NCBI GenBank assembly: GCA_021808105.1
Contig: JAKBCC010000008.1
Span: forward strand, 1 to 48,182
DNA: 48,182 nucleotides
Origin: Planctomycetota bacterium
GTDB taxonomy: Bacteria; Planctomycetota; Phycisphaerae; WQYP01
Direction: 5' to 3'
A program made the position numbers and the translations under genes. Shown one piece after another: positions 17,600 through 25,738 of this stretch. A model generated the notes under the pieces. That model ran no database searches. It was not told the origin of the DNA and worked only from the letters and a program-made list of their open reading frames with translations. Numbering within the stretch: position 1 is the stretch's first letter; each line of letters opens with the position of its first letter.

Positions 17600-17920
17600 T
17601 TAATTGTCCTCTGGCCGACTTTCCTTGAGGATTTCGGCAATTCTGTTGTTGGCCGCTTCGATTTGCCTTTGACGCCGCGCGGTTGTCACTGGGAGAATAA
17701 CGGGCTGGGCATCTCTGGAGATTGCAAACCGTTGCAGTGCCTCCCGACTGGTGTAGGTGGTGCCGCCAATCTGAATCGCTTCCAGCCGCCGTCCGCGCGC
17801 GCCACGTTGGACCCAGCGGTATACGGCGCTGATGTGAATCCGCCGGCCATTGGGGCGTGAGGGCAGAAGTGTGGGAACCTGGCCAATGGGTACCAGTTGT
17901 TCGGTGTGAAGGTCTATCAT
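17600..17920 (-). CDS. DUF1580 protein, excisionase-like helix-turn-helix
   Basis: The 106-residue protein matches, from memory, the planctomycete DUF1580 pattern: MIDLHTEQLVPIGQVPTLLP, then RPNGRRIHISAVYRWVQRGARG, then GGTTYTSREALQRF. That is a MerR/excisionase-type winged helix in which YRWV is the recognition region. Next to an integrase it most likely acts as the recombination directionality factor or an element regulator. An AGGAGG ribosome site lies five bases before the ATG. Its promoter carries the GTTAGGTATT element shared with three other ICE promoters. Confidence 0.8.
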   Translation of the reverse strand: MIDLHTEQLVPIGQVPTLLPSRPNGRRIHISAVYRWVQRGARGRRLEAIQIGGTTYTSREALQRFAISRDAQPVILPVTTARRQRQIEAANNRIAEILKESRPEDN

Positions 17921-17966
17921 GGACGCCTCCTGTTCAAATCAATATCCAACGGCTTAATACCATACA

Positions 17967-18025
17967 AATACCTAACACATTATGCGGAACGGTTACTAAA
18001 AGTCAATGTCATCACTAAAGTTATT
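17967..18025 (-). promoter_or_regulatory. Promoter of the DUF1580 gene with shared ICE operator
   Basis: Reading leftward, TTGACT (18006-18001), a 16-base spacer and CATAAT (17984-17979) form a good promoter. GTTAGGTATT (17976-17967) follows at the expected start point. Just upstream, on the plus strand, lies TGTCATCACTAAAGTTATT (18007-18025), which recurs with one change near the relaxase promoter. Confidence 0.65.
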
Positions 18026-18048
18026 GTGGTTATATGATTCAACAGGTC

Positions 18049-18077
18049 TTGCGGTTATAAATCCCATCTGTTATGAT
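18049..18077 (+). promoter_or_regulatory. Promoter of the RHH-like gene, possibly leaderless
   Basis: TTGCGG (18049-18054), 17 bases, TATGAT (18072-18077). The ATG follows at 18087, so transcription would start within about three bases of the start codon. No ribosome site is seen. Confidence 0.5.
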
Positions 18078-18086
18078 TCTTAAGCT

Positions 18087-18335
18087 ATGGCAAAGAAAAA
18101 CATCAAAACTAAAGTCCCCGCCGCCTCCGGCAAACCTTTGACTAGCCAGAGAACGTATCGGTTCAATACCGAACTCTTTGAATCGTTTGAGGAGGATTGT
18201 GCCCGGCATCTGGCCAATCCCAAGCTGGTACTGGAAGCGCTGATTCTCCACTGGCTGGAAGGTGACGCCAAGACCCGCGGCGCGATGGCTTTGCGCCATC
18301 GCCAGCGGTTCGGCAACATGGGGATCGAAGATTAA
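18087..18335 (+). CDS. Small ribbon-helix-helix-like protein
   Basis: The 82-residue protein has a basic N-terminus and a pattern of one strand and two helices (RTYRFNTELFESFEEDCARH, then NPKLVLEALILHWLEGDAK), compatible with a ribbon-helix-helix DNA-binding domain; the final part is basic. It is not a named family to me. It sits between the excisionase-like gene and the repressor, where ICE control genes are common. The frame has its own plausible promoter, supporting a real gene. Confidence 0.55.
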   Translation: MAKKNIKTKVPAASGKPLTSQRTYRFNTELFESFEEDCARHLANPKLVLEALILHWLEGDAKTRGAMALRHRQRFGNMGIED

Positions 18336-18364
18336 ATCTTTCACCCACTGTAAGCCGACCGGCC

Positions 18365-19030
18365 TCAAAACGCCCCGCGCTTGCTACGGTCAAACCGGGT
18401 TATCTTGGCCGCCACGTAACTCATCCTCACAATGTGTTCCTTGCGAGCAATTAGGGGCTTGTAGTTCGTGTTGTCCGCCCGTAATTCCACGCGCCCATCC
18501 TTCAGGTCGTATACACGTTTAAAAGTGCATTCACTATCCCGTTCCGCTCCAAAGCGAACATAGACCGCATCGCCATCCTCAATGGGCGTATTGGGGGAAC
18601 AAAGACACACTTCACCCGGTGCAAAGGCTGGCAGCATGGAATCCCCTACCACTTCAAAGGCAAAGACCAGGGGATCGTCAATGCCAGTACCAACCGTTGA
18701 CACATAGTCATAGCCAATGCCGTTATCCAAACCCAAGTCTGAGTAATTCTGTGCCTGACCGGCCGGCGCTTTATTGATAATGGGCGCTTTGCGCTCCAGA
18801 GTGCCCCTGTACTGTTCAATTCTGGTGGCTCTCCAGAGTCGGTCGAGTTCCTCAAGTGTTAAACCAAAGGCTTCGGCGATACGCCGATAGGTGCCCGGCT
18901 GGGGCATGTTTCGCTGGTTTTCCAGACGGGCAATATGCTCGCGCGAAATATCCACCTTTTGGGCGAGGAACTCCTGGTTCCATCCGGCCTTCTTCCGTAA
19001 CTCCTTCAGAATGTCTCCAAATGCTGGCAT
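18365..19030 (-). CDS. CI-like repressor: HTH-XRE plus S24 self-cleaving peptidase
   Basis: Residues 6-65 are an XRE helix-turn-helix (ILKELRKKAGWNQEFLAQKVDISREHIARLEN). Residues 120-215 are an S24/LexA-type peptidase with Ser131 (VVGDSMLPAF) and Lys171 (TFKRVY). An Ala90-Gly91 pair in the linker (KAPAGQAQ) fits the self-cleavage site. By family knowledge, RecA-ssDNA triggers cleavage, so the element is probably induced by DNA damage. It is transcribed away from DUF2840-traF across a shared control region, and is the prime candidate for the element's master repressor. Confidence 0.88.
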   Translation of the reverse strand: MPAFGDILKELRKKAGWNQEFLAQKVDISREHIARLENQRNMPQPGTYRRIAEAFGLTLEELDRLWRATRIEQYRGTLERKAPIINKAPAGQAQNYSDLGLDNGIGYDYVSTVGTGIDDPLVFAFEVVGDSMLPAFAPGEVCLCSPNTPIEDGDAVYVRFGAERDSECTFKRVYDLKDGRVELRADNTNYKPLIARKEHIVRMSYVAAKITRFDRSKRGAF

Positions 19031-19037
19031 AGTCCTT

Positions 19038-19089
19038 ATTTAATCACAATTGCATAATGCAGTCAAGCGTATGTGATATAGTATGTGAT
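19038..19089 (-). promoter_or_regulatory. Repressor promoter with tandem operator-like repeats
   Basis: Leftward TTGACT (19066-19061), 17 bases, TTAAAT (19043-19038) ends seven bases before the repressor ATG, so the message may be leaderless or nearly so, as for lambda cI from PRM. Upstream, GTATGTGAT occurs twice on the plus strand (19069-19077 and 19081-19089), 12 bases apart, as expected for adjacent repressor sites. Confidence 0.45.
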
Positions 19090-19097
19090 GTTCAGGC

Positions 19098-19136
19098 TTG
19101 ACGCCGTCCAAGTATGTTCGTATTATGTTAGGTATT
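19098..19136 (+). promoter_or_regulatory. Promoter of DUF2840-traF with shared ICE operator
   Basis: TTGACG (19098-19103), 17 bases, TATTAT (19121-19126), followed directly by GTTAGGTATT (19127-19136) over the start point. The same layout is seen before the DUF1580 gene. Confidence 0.7.
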
Positions 19137-19246
19137 GCGGGTTTGATTGGGTCAAGCCCGCAGTGTGTGTTCCAAACGGCTGAATAAGGCTTTGAGGAAC
19201 CAGTGAATTGCATAAGAAAACCAGCTTTGGACAAGGAGTATCATTC

Positions 19247-19732
19247 ATGAAGTTACAAGCCCCCACCCGTCTATTTGGCTATGACCAGCCCGGCCAGAGA
19301 ATCTGCCGGCTCTGCTTCGGCCAGCCCATCCAACAGCGCCAAGTAGCGCGTCCCGGTTATGTGGAGACCGTCCACGAATTCCTGCCGACACAGCGATTTG
19401 GTGTGGTCTGGTGGAAACGGAGTTCAGATGGAGATCAGCACCGCGTGTTGGCTGTGGTAGAAGCGTTGGAGACTGCAAAGTTTGGTATAAGGGTTCCGGA
19501 TGTATCGGCCAAGGTTCTGGTTCACACCATGCTGGAACAGCATGGTCCAGCCGGTGAAGGCGGCCCGGTGGATCGTTTTTTACTGCTTTTGGATCAGATT
19601 CGCGATTCGGGCAGCGAACCAGACAAACTCCCCTCCTCCCTTTTTGCCATGATCGGCCACCAGATTCATCTGACGCAGGCTTTTCATGGCGGTCGGGCCT
19701 ATCCCGGATGGAGCAGGGCGTGCTTAAACTGA
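19247..19732 (+). CDS. DUF2840-like ICE protein
   Basis: I start at 19247 (MKLQAPTRLF), preceded by AAGGAG. The 161-residue protein resembles, from memory, the DUF2840 proteins that sit just before traF in Tn4371-type elements: ICRLCFGQPIQQRQVARPG, then FGVVWWKRSSDGDQHRVLAVVEAL, then VDRFLLLLDQI. Its role is unknown. It overlaps the traF frame by about 25 bases, so the two are probably translated together. Confidence 0.55.
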   Translation: MKLQAPTRLFGYDQPGQRICRLCFGQPIQQRQVARPGYVETVHEFLPTQRFGVVWWKRSSDGDQHRVLAVVEALETAKFGIRVPDVSAKVLVHTMLEQHGPAGEGGPVDRFLLLLDQIRDSGSEPDKLPSSLFAMIGHQIHLTQAFHGGRAYPGWSRACLN

Positions 19733-20232
19733 ATCGTTACCGAAGGTTGTTCTGGCCGCTGGTGGTATTGGGTGTATGGATAATCCTGTCACTGATGCTG
19801 GCGGATCGCCAGCTTGTGATCAACACCTCGCCGAGTGTGGCCCCGGGGATTTATCTGCGGATTGATGAAAAACCGCGTATCGGCAGGATTATTGACTTTC
19901 GGATACCGCCTCCGGCCAGCGCGTATGTTCATGAGCGTACCGGGCATTTCGGACGACACTGGTACATCCTCAAACCGATTGCCGCCGGCCCTGGTGACCG
20001 GATCAATACGCTGGGCCGCTGGCTCTACATCAATGGCCGCAAAATGGCGAGAATCTATACCCATGATGAAAAAGACCGGCGATTACCGCACTGGCGTGCG
20101 AATTGCGTGCTTGGCCCGCATGAATACTTTGTCTATTCCAACCGCATCTGGAATAGTTTTGACAGCCGGTACTATGGCCCAATCTCACAAAAGCAGATCG
20201 CCGCGGTGCGTGTGCCGTTGCTGACTTGGTAG
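19708..20232 (+). CDS. traF: Conjugative transfer signal peptidase TraF (S26 family)
   Basis: A membrane helix at about residues 14-31 (FWPLVVLGVWIILSLML) is followed by the S26 site: the serine in NTSPSVAPGIY (Ser43) and the lysine in YILKPIAAGPGD (Lys89). In RP4, TraF cuts and cyclises the TrbC pilin in the inner membrane, and a TrbC-type pilin gene is present at 33471. The real start may be the ATG at 19708 or a GTG at 19720 that has a better ribosome site (GGAGCAGGG). Confidence 0.85.
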   Translation: MEQGVLKLNRYRRLFWPLVVLGVWIILSLMLADRQLVINTSPSVAPGIYLRIDEKPRIGRIIDFRIPPPASAYVHERTGHFGRHWYILKPIAAGPGDRINTLGRWLYINGRKMARIYTHDEKDRRLPHWRANCVLGPHEYFVYSNRIWNSFDSRYYGPISQKQIAAVRVPLLTW

Positions 20233-20399
20233 CACATAAAGGATTCTGGTTCTGTAGCCAATTGCGCCGGCGCAATACCGAATTTCGTGGTTGTCGACCA
20301 TTGAGATTGCCTTATGTTCTTCTAAAACGCTACCCACGCAAACAACCGAATCTGATGAACTCGCCAGCACTGGCGATCCGTTAATTACATGCTGTCTTA

Positions 20400-21329
20400 T
20401 CACAATATTTGAGCGGTCCACACGCGATCGGTTGGCCGCCAGTCCTGACGAAAATCATTGCCGCTCACGATAGCGCCAGCGACCGGTGCCAGAAAGTCGC
20501 TTATGGAATCCATAATCACTGGAAACGCTTCCGGTTCATCCGGCAGGCGGCTGCGCCGTACAAACCCCATCCACTGGCTCACTTTGGCCGGATCATTTTG
20601 GAAACGCGCCGAAAAGCAGACCGGATCGGACTCAATCGTTGTCTGACGGTGATTGAATGTCGCGCTGATTGCCCGCGCCAGAAGCCTTCCGTCAAATACA
20701 AAATTTCCAGAGAGCAACCAAACATCAAAGAAGTCTTTCATTCGAGTATTGAGTTCACCGAGTTTCACCATCGCCTCAAATTTCTCGGCGATGGCTGTCT
20801 CCTTGTTGTAACCCATGAGCCTTGGTCCGGAATGATCAAAAATAGCGGGATAGGTGATCGGCATGGCATCCGGCGTCATGATGTCACTAAAACCGATGTC
20901 GATCTGCATCGGAATTTTCATGTTGCCAAGGTTCCCTTGGAATCTGACGCGCACACCCTGGTAATCGGCGTCTTCGGCAATAGGCTCTGTGACAACACTT
21001 TGTGAATCGAATACCAGTCCATCACCGTCAACCGTTGCAGAGCATATTTCAGCAATTGCCAAGCGGATGACCCCAAAGTCATTGCTGATGCGCCCCAGCA
21101 AATCAATATCTCGCGTCACGCGCGTGATTGGCGCATTCCAGACAAAAAGCATCAGCGCACCTTTGAGAACAAAACGGTCGTGGTACTTTGACTTTGACAG
21201 CCGGTGAAGGAATCGCTCCATGGCATAGTACAGAACCAAATCATTAAAAGATAGCCCAGTCTGTCTGGACACGTTTAACAACCGTTGATGAATCGAGGCA
21301 ACGGTGTTTTTAAGCGGTCTTTTACTCAT
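20400..21329 (-). CDS. abiEii: AbiEii-type nucleotidyltransferase toxin
   Basis: The 309-residue protein has the DUF1814/AbiEii core: FVLKGALMLFVW (Lys56-Gly), then the nucleotidyltransferase Asp pair DIDLLG (Asp74, Asp76), then QIDIGFSD and the region KFEAMVKLGELNTRMKDFFDVWLL, typical of the family. AbiEii toxins are bacteriostatic transferases blocked by AbiEi. Some modify tRNA. The 4-base overlap with abiEi shows an operon. On a mobile element the pair may stabilise it or act in phage abortive infection. The traF gene converges on it from the left. Confidence 0.88.
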   Translation of the reverse strand: MSKRPLKNTVASIHQRLLNVSRQTGLSFNDLVLYYAMERFLHRLSKSKYHDRFVLKGALMLFVWNAPITRVTRDIDLLGRISNDFGVIRLAIAEICSATVDGDGLVFDSQSVVTEPIAEDADYQGVRVRFQGNLGNMKIPMQIDIGFSDIMTPDAMPITYPAIFDHSGPRLMGYNKETAIAEKFEAMVKLGELNTRMKDFFDVWLLSGNFVFDGRLLARAISATFNHRQTTIESDPVCFSARFQNDPAKVSQWMGFVRRSRLPDEPEAFPVIMDSISDFLAPVAGAIVSGNDFRQDWRPTDRVWTAQIL

Positions 21330-21937
21330 GTACTTGCCTCAAGATAAGGACGAATCACCTTTTCAATCCGGCATATTCGCGCATATTCAAGTATGGTATT
21401 AAACCGTGCGCCGTGACGACGGCGATAGGCCCGCAGGGCCTCCAGAGCCACATCCAGACCTATCTTGTTGCGATATTTGAAACAATCAGCCAGGGTTTTC
21501 TCTGGGCTGTAGACGCGAATTGTAACACCCTCTATCTGTTGCTCGTGAATTCCCGCCTTAAAGGCATTTTTCGAGAAGCGGTAGATATGCACGGGTGGAT
21601 ATGCCAGTTGAGGATGGCGCGCCGATCTCGGTAGCGCCAGATCGACACGATGGGGTATTTGTGTGGTCAGTTCATGAAAAGAGAGTGCGGAGATGAGACA
21701 CACAACGCCGCCGGGAATGCGCTTGGCTACTGTGATCAGGTCTGGATTGCCCAAGGGTGGCAGCTTGGTCAGGCGGTAGACGCCACGTGTCAGTTTATCC
21801 AGTTCACCCGCATCGCGCATGGCATATAGTGTTCGGCGATGGACACCCGCCGCCAGCGCCTCACGGGTGCGCATCACGCCTCCATGGGATCGAAACACCT
21901 GATATGCCTTGCGTGTCGGTGTATTCATGATATTCAT
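21326..21937 (-). CDS. abiEi: AbiEi-type antitoxin
   Basis: The 203-residue protein has an N-terminal winged-helix domain (AYQVFRSHGGVMRTREALAAGVHRRTLYAMRDAGELDKLTRGVYRL) and the AbiEi C-terminal domain (VCLISALSFHELTTQIP, then SPEKTLADCFKYRNKIGLDVALEAL). AbiEi binds its own promoter and blocks the toxin. A palindrome-like AT-rich promoter region lies upstream near 21940-22000 (CATAATCGCATACACATAATAT), a possible autoregulatory site. The first Met (MNIMNTP) or the second, three codons on, may be used. Confidence 0.87.
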   Translation of the reverse strand: MNIMNTPTRKAYQVFRSHGGVMRTREALAAGVHRRTLYAMRDAGELDKLTRGVYRLTKLPPLGNPDLITVAKRIPGGVVCLISALSFHELTTQIPHRVDLALPRSARHPQLAYPPVHIYRFSKNAFKAGIHEQQIEGVTIRVYSPEKTLADCFKYRNKIGLDVALEALRAYRRRHGARFNTILEYARICRIEKVIRPYLEAST

Positions 21938-22014
21938 TTATGACTTTCGTAAATGGACATAATCGCATACACATAATATATTCTGTGTGCCATTATGTCC
22001 AATCGGTCGGCGGC

Positions 22015-23646
22015 TCAATGACCATGTTTCTTGAGCCATTGATCGGCATTGGCCACACCATTTTGTTCACGATGGAATTTGCGACCGGTAATGATCGCCA
22101 GCGTTTGCAGGGCGTTATTTCGCCGGTCACTGGATGCCTTTGGGTCTCTGAGCATCCGGGCCAAAGCTGGAAGTGCCCGCCGCTTCTGATGTCCAAGGAA
22201 TTTTGCGAATTGCTCGCGCAGCGGCTGTTTATCCCGGGCCAGTTTATCGGGTGGAACCTCGACCGTTACGGGGGGTGATTCTTTGTAGAACCATGACAGC
22301 GCACGTTGGATAAAGCATTTGGCATCCTCCAGGAACCTGGCGCACGCGGTATAAAAGAGTGGCAAGTTTTCAACGACCGGTATTTCCAAATAATGAGTCA
22401 AAAACCCCAGTGCGATGTGATGGGCACTTTGGGTGGATTCCGCCCGTTCTTCTGCCTGGGGATCTGGCGGAACAAGCTGTTGAGCGGTGAGGCTGATACG
22501 GATGGGAGTATTCGCTTGCATCACCGTCTGTATCGCCATTCCAATGCTGTTTGCCTCGGCCGCGCGACGGCCCAGCGGCCCCAGATTCCATTTATCAATC
22601 AGGTATTTGAGTACACTGGTGTGGTCAAAAACAGTAGAGTTGACCTCCCGTTTCACCCATGGCGATACCAGAATTGCCGGCACCCGAAGACCGTACTGAT
22701 CAAACGTATACTCCTGCTGATTGTCGTCCGGCGGAACAGCGGGCGGTGGCGTCACCGAGTCATAAAAACCGCCATGCTCATCATACATGATCACCAGCAG
22801 TGTGGATTCCCAAAGCGCCGCATTAGCTCGCAAAGCGTTGTAAACATCGGCCATGAGTTTCTGGGCCTTCATGATGTCATGCGGTGGATGATCGTCATTT
22901 TCACCTGAACCCACGAAATCTGGTTCGATCAAGCAGAATTGCGGGAAGTCTTCCTCCGCGCCGCGGGCATCGTCATAAAACTGGCCCATGTAAAAATAGC
23001 GGGCGGCATTGATGGCTCTGCGTTGATGGCATAAAGCCACGGTTTGCGGAATTCCCTGAAAATAAACTTTCCAGTCGATGGGCTTCTCGCTGAGCCGATC
23101 AAAAATGGTATCCTGATCCTGCTCGAACCATCCCTTGACATCCACCAGATGCTGGCCATCTTGTGGCATATTCACCCGGCCATTGGAGGTCCCAGTCAGG
23201 GCAAAGAAGCGATTGGGCCAAGTGGGGCCGGGTAGCGATGAGAACCAGTGGTCACAAATGGTAAAATTCCGGGCCAGTGTATGCAACGCAGGCAAAAAAT
23301 CGAGCGGGTAGTAGCCCATGATAAAATTGCGGGCCAGTGGCGTGCTATCCGGATAGGCTCGGACAAAATCCCGTACAAATCCGCCGTTCTGATTTTCCAA
23401 CTGCACCGCCACATGCTCAAGCTCGTGGTGAGGATCCAAAAACATCTGCCGTTCGGTGGTGGGCGACTGTCGATAGACACTGCCGGCATCATCCTGAATT
23501 CCGCGCGGATGCGCTGGATCAACACCTACCATGGATGGATAGATTTCTTTGAGACATCCAAGCATCTGATCGAAGGAATGATTCTCCAGAATCAGCAGCA
23601 CCACATGCCGAATCGGGTCTGACGTAACAGGGGGTTCCATGGCCAT
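22015..23646 (-). CDS. Phospholipase C / acid phosphatase-like phosphoesterase
   Basis: I start at 23646 (MAMEPPVTSD) because CGGAG precedes that ATG. The 543-residue protein has the phosphoesterase (PF04185) landmarks: HVVLLILENHSFDQMLG with the metal/nucleophile region, CDHWFSSLPGPTWPNRFFALTGTSNG, LLVIMYDEHGGFYDSVTPP and DHTSVLKYLIDKWN. It hydrolyses phosphate esters such as phospholipids. No signal peptide is seen, unlike secreted phospholipases C, so the enzyme may stay in the cytoplasm. It has an extra helical C-terminus ending QTLAIITGRKFH. It lies in the same direction as the trb operon and is ICE cargo. Confidence 0.85.
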   Translation of the reverse strand: MAMEPPVTSDPIRHVVLLILENHSFDQMLGCLKEIYPSMVGVDPAHPRGIQDDAGSVYRQSPTTERQMFLDPHHELEHVAVQLENQNGGFVRDFVRAYPDSTPLARNFIMGYYPLDFLPALHTLARNFTICDHWFSSLPGPTWPNRFFALTGTSNGRVNMPQDGQHLVDVKGWFEQDQDTIFDRLSEKPIDWKVYFQGIPQTVALCHQRRAINAARYFYMGQFYDDARGAEEDFPQFCLIEPDFVGSGENDDHPPHDIMKAQKLMADVYNALRANAALWESTLLVIMYDEHGGFYDSVTPPPAVPPDDNQQEYTFDQYGLRVPAILVSPWVKREVNSTVFDHTSVLKYLIDKWNLGPLGRRAAEANSIGMAIQTVMQANTPIRISLTAQQLVPPDPQAEERAESTQSAHHIALGFLTHYLEIPVVENLPLFYTACARFLEDAKCFIQRALSWFYKESPPVTVEVPPDKLARDKQPLREQFAKFLGHQKRRALPALARMLRDPKASSDRRNNALQTLAIITGRKFHREQNGVANADQWLKKHGH

Positions 23647-23754
23647 ATTATAACTCCGAACAAATTGTTTAATGGCTGCATTATTATGCCCCACGGCGGA
23701 TGGAATGGAAACATACTCTCGCCGCAGCCTCTCACTCCGCGCTACTTCTACGGG

Positions 23755-24057
23755 TCAACTCTCCGCTGGTGCTGAACCGCTTGCCATTTTCTTTATTTCC
23801 CCGCTAGCGCTGGGCTTTGGTCCTTTTCGCGGGCCGCTGCTGGCCTGCCGACTTTTGAACACCTGAAATTCCCTATCCGCATCCATGAATCGCCGGGCCA
23901 TCTCACGCACCAGATCCGCATCGGCAACCTCCGCGTTGTAAGCCTGTTTGTAGAACTGCCGGTAGAGTTGTAAATCCAACCCCATGCGATAATCAACTTT
24001 AATATTACACTGGGTTGTCGCCGTGTGGTGAAATGCCGGTAATGATATGTCGGTCAT
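23755..24057 (-). CDS. DUF2274-like small protein downstream of trbI
   Basis: The 100-residue protein follows trbI, the position held by DUF2274 genes in Tn4371-type elements. The middle LDLQLYRQFYKQAY...DADLVREMARRFMDADREF is similar in pattern to DUF2274 (helix, then MLxRFMxxDRxF), judged from memory. The tail is rich in Lys, Ser and Pro. An AAAAGGAGAAC ribosome site precedes the ATG. Its role is unknown. Confidence 0.6.
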   Translation of the reverse strand: MTDISLPAFHHTATTQCNIKVDYRMGLDLQLYRQFYKQAYNAEVADADLVREMARRFMDADREFQVFKSRQASSGPRKGPKPSASGEIKKMASGSAPAES

Positions 24058-24148
24058 AATTTGTTCTCCTTTTACTGTTGTTTATAAGGTCTTTTCTGTC
24101 TGATGCGATGTTCGCTTCCGCCGAATCTTTCAACATTTCGTAGCGGTA

Positions 24149-25660
24149 TCAGGGCCGGTACGGCTTTAACACCATGTCCGTATTAACCAGCACGCGGAAC
24201 GGCCAGCCGGGCCGAATTGTAATCGTTGGCTGCACATTGAGTTGACGGCCAATAATCTTCTGGCCGATCTGGGAACCTTCCTGGGCAATCGTATTGCCCA
24301 CCACATCCTGATTGGTGGAAGTGCTGTTGGGATTAATGGCCAGATTGCCACCGTAGGCGATGGCGGTACTCAAGGCCGCGGCCTGGGCGAGTTTGGCAAA
24401 GTGGTAATTCACCCGGTCATGCAGACCCGATTGACCTTCCTGGTTGGTACCCGGCATGGCATCAAGCACAATCGAATCGCCATTGGGCAGTATCAACCTC
24501 TGCCAAGCCACCAATACTCGGTTTTCACCATTGCCCACCACACTGCTGTAGCGGCCTAATAACCGCGATCCCTGCGGTATGAGCAGATATTTGCCAGAAA
24601 CAGAATCAAAGACGTTTTGCGTCACCGTACCGATGATCTGGCCGGGCAGATCACTGTTGATACCTGTGACCAGAGCACCGGGGATCACGGTGCCAGCCTG
24701 AATTTCATAAGGGGATGCCGGCGGCATCAACGGTTGGGCCAGATAGGATTGAACTGCAACGGATGACTTCATAAAGGCGCGATGCTCCTGTTGAATTGCG
24801 GTACCTTGGTCGCCATGGCTTGAATTACCATCGGGTGTTGGCATATCCGGCGGAATAACACCGCCGATCAGGCCATTACCTGCGCCAAACGAGGATGAAT
24901 TCGCCATCGGCGACGTTCCCGTGCCACCATTGTTATTGGCCGAATCCGCCATACCGGCAAAAACCACCGGGGCATTCATCGCCTGACGCCACTGGCGTTG
25001 CAAAGATTGTAATTCACGCAATCGCCGCCGATCCGGTGCGGTGGTCGATTTGGACACCGCAGGCCGAGGTGAGTTTCTGACCGTCGCTGTTGTATCGCCT
25101 TGAACCGTAGCGACGGCACGGTTATCCGCTTGCGGCCAGGTGTAGGTCTGCGGCAACGTGCTCAATAGAGCATTGTTGTCGGCCACTTCGCCGGACGACC
25201 GTACAACCGCATTGGAAGATGGCCGTTTTTGTACCTGCGGAACCGATGGCCCACCGCCCAGACCGATGACCAGAGCCGTGCCCACCGCGCCGGCGGCGGC
25301 CAGCAGTATGAGCATGACCGCCCTGGGTTTTAATCGCGTTACCCTGGGTTGCGGCGTGTGCATGCGCAGCACGGCCTGGCCATCTTGTTTCTCGGCCGGC
25401 AGATCATAAGGGTTTGGCATCTGATCCGGAGAATTTCCGGTGGAACCATTCGCGGGATCATTGAATTGTCGTTGAGTTTGCTCCGAGGATTCAGCTTCGG
25501 CCGTCGGATGCACCTCGGAAACGTGCGGTGGTGCCGCGGTGGCGGACTGCGCATCCAAAGGCAATGCAGAAGCACCCAGGCTGGGTTCCGGCGTCAAGTT
25601 TTCTCCCGCCGTTTGTGGTTCAATGATTTCGTTTGTGTCTTTATTGGTTATTTCATCCAT
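24149..25660 (-). CDS. trbI: TrbI/VirB10 type IV secretion scaffold protein
   Basis: I start at 25660 (MDEITNKD) because AAAGGAACGGCG precedes it. A cytoplasmic Pro/Gln-rich N-terminus is followed by one inner-membrane helix (about residues 113-133; AVMLILLAAAGAVGTALVIG), a long Ser/Gly/Asn linker, and the VirB10 beta-barrel-like domain: AGTVIPGALVTGINSDLPGQIIGTVTQNVFD, LIPQGSRLLGRYSS, QRLILPNGDSIVLDAMPG. VirB10 spans both membranes and senses ATP energy from the coupling protein and VirB11. It is the last classical trb gene here, as in RP4. Confidence 0.93.
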   Translation of the reverse strand: MDEITNKDTNEIIEPQTAGENLTPEPSLGASALPLDAQSATAAPPHVSEVHPTAEAESSEQTQRQFNDPANGSTGNSPDQMPNPYDLPAEKQDGQAVLRMHTPQPRVTRLKPRAVMLILLAAAGAVGTALVIGLGGGPSVPQVQKRPSSNAVVRSSGEVADNNALLSTLPQTYTWPQADNRAVATVQGDTTATVRNSPRPAVSKSTTAPDRRRLRELQSLQRQWRQAMNAPVVFAGMADSANNNGGTGTSPMANSSSFGAGNGLIGGVIPPDMPTPDGNSSHGDQGTAIQQEHRAFMKSSVAVQSYLAQPLMPPASPYEIQAGTVIPGALVTGINSDLPGQIIGTVTQNVFDSVSGKYLLIPQGSRLLGRYSSVVGNGENRVLVAWQRLILPNGDSIVLDAMPGTNQEGQSGLHDRVNYHFAKLAQAAALSTAIAYGGNLAINPNSTSTNQDVVGNTIAQEGSQIGQKIIGRQLNVQPTITIRPGWPFRVLVNTDMVLKPYRP

Positions 25661-25738
25661 CGCCGTTCCTTTCATTACATGGGTTGCGATGTTAAAAATT
25701 CTTTCTGATCCGTGATTGCCTTGCTGTGTTTCTCCATG

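Noticed and set aside
20185-20421. 78-codon minus-strand frame between traF and abiEii
   Set aside because: Reads smoothly but starts inside abiEii and runs into traF on the other strand; no family or ribosome site seen.
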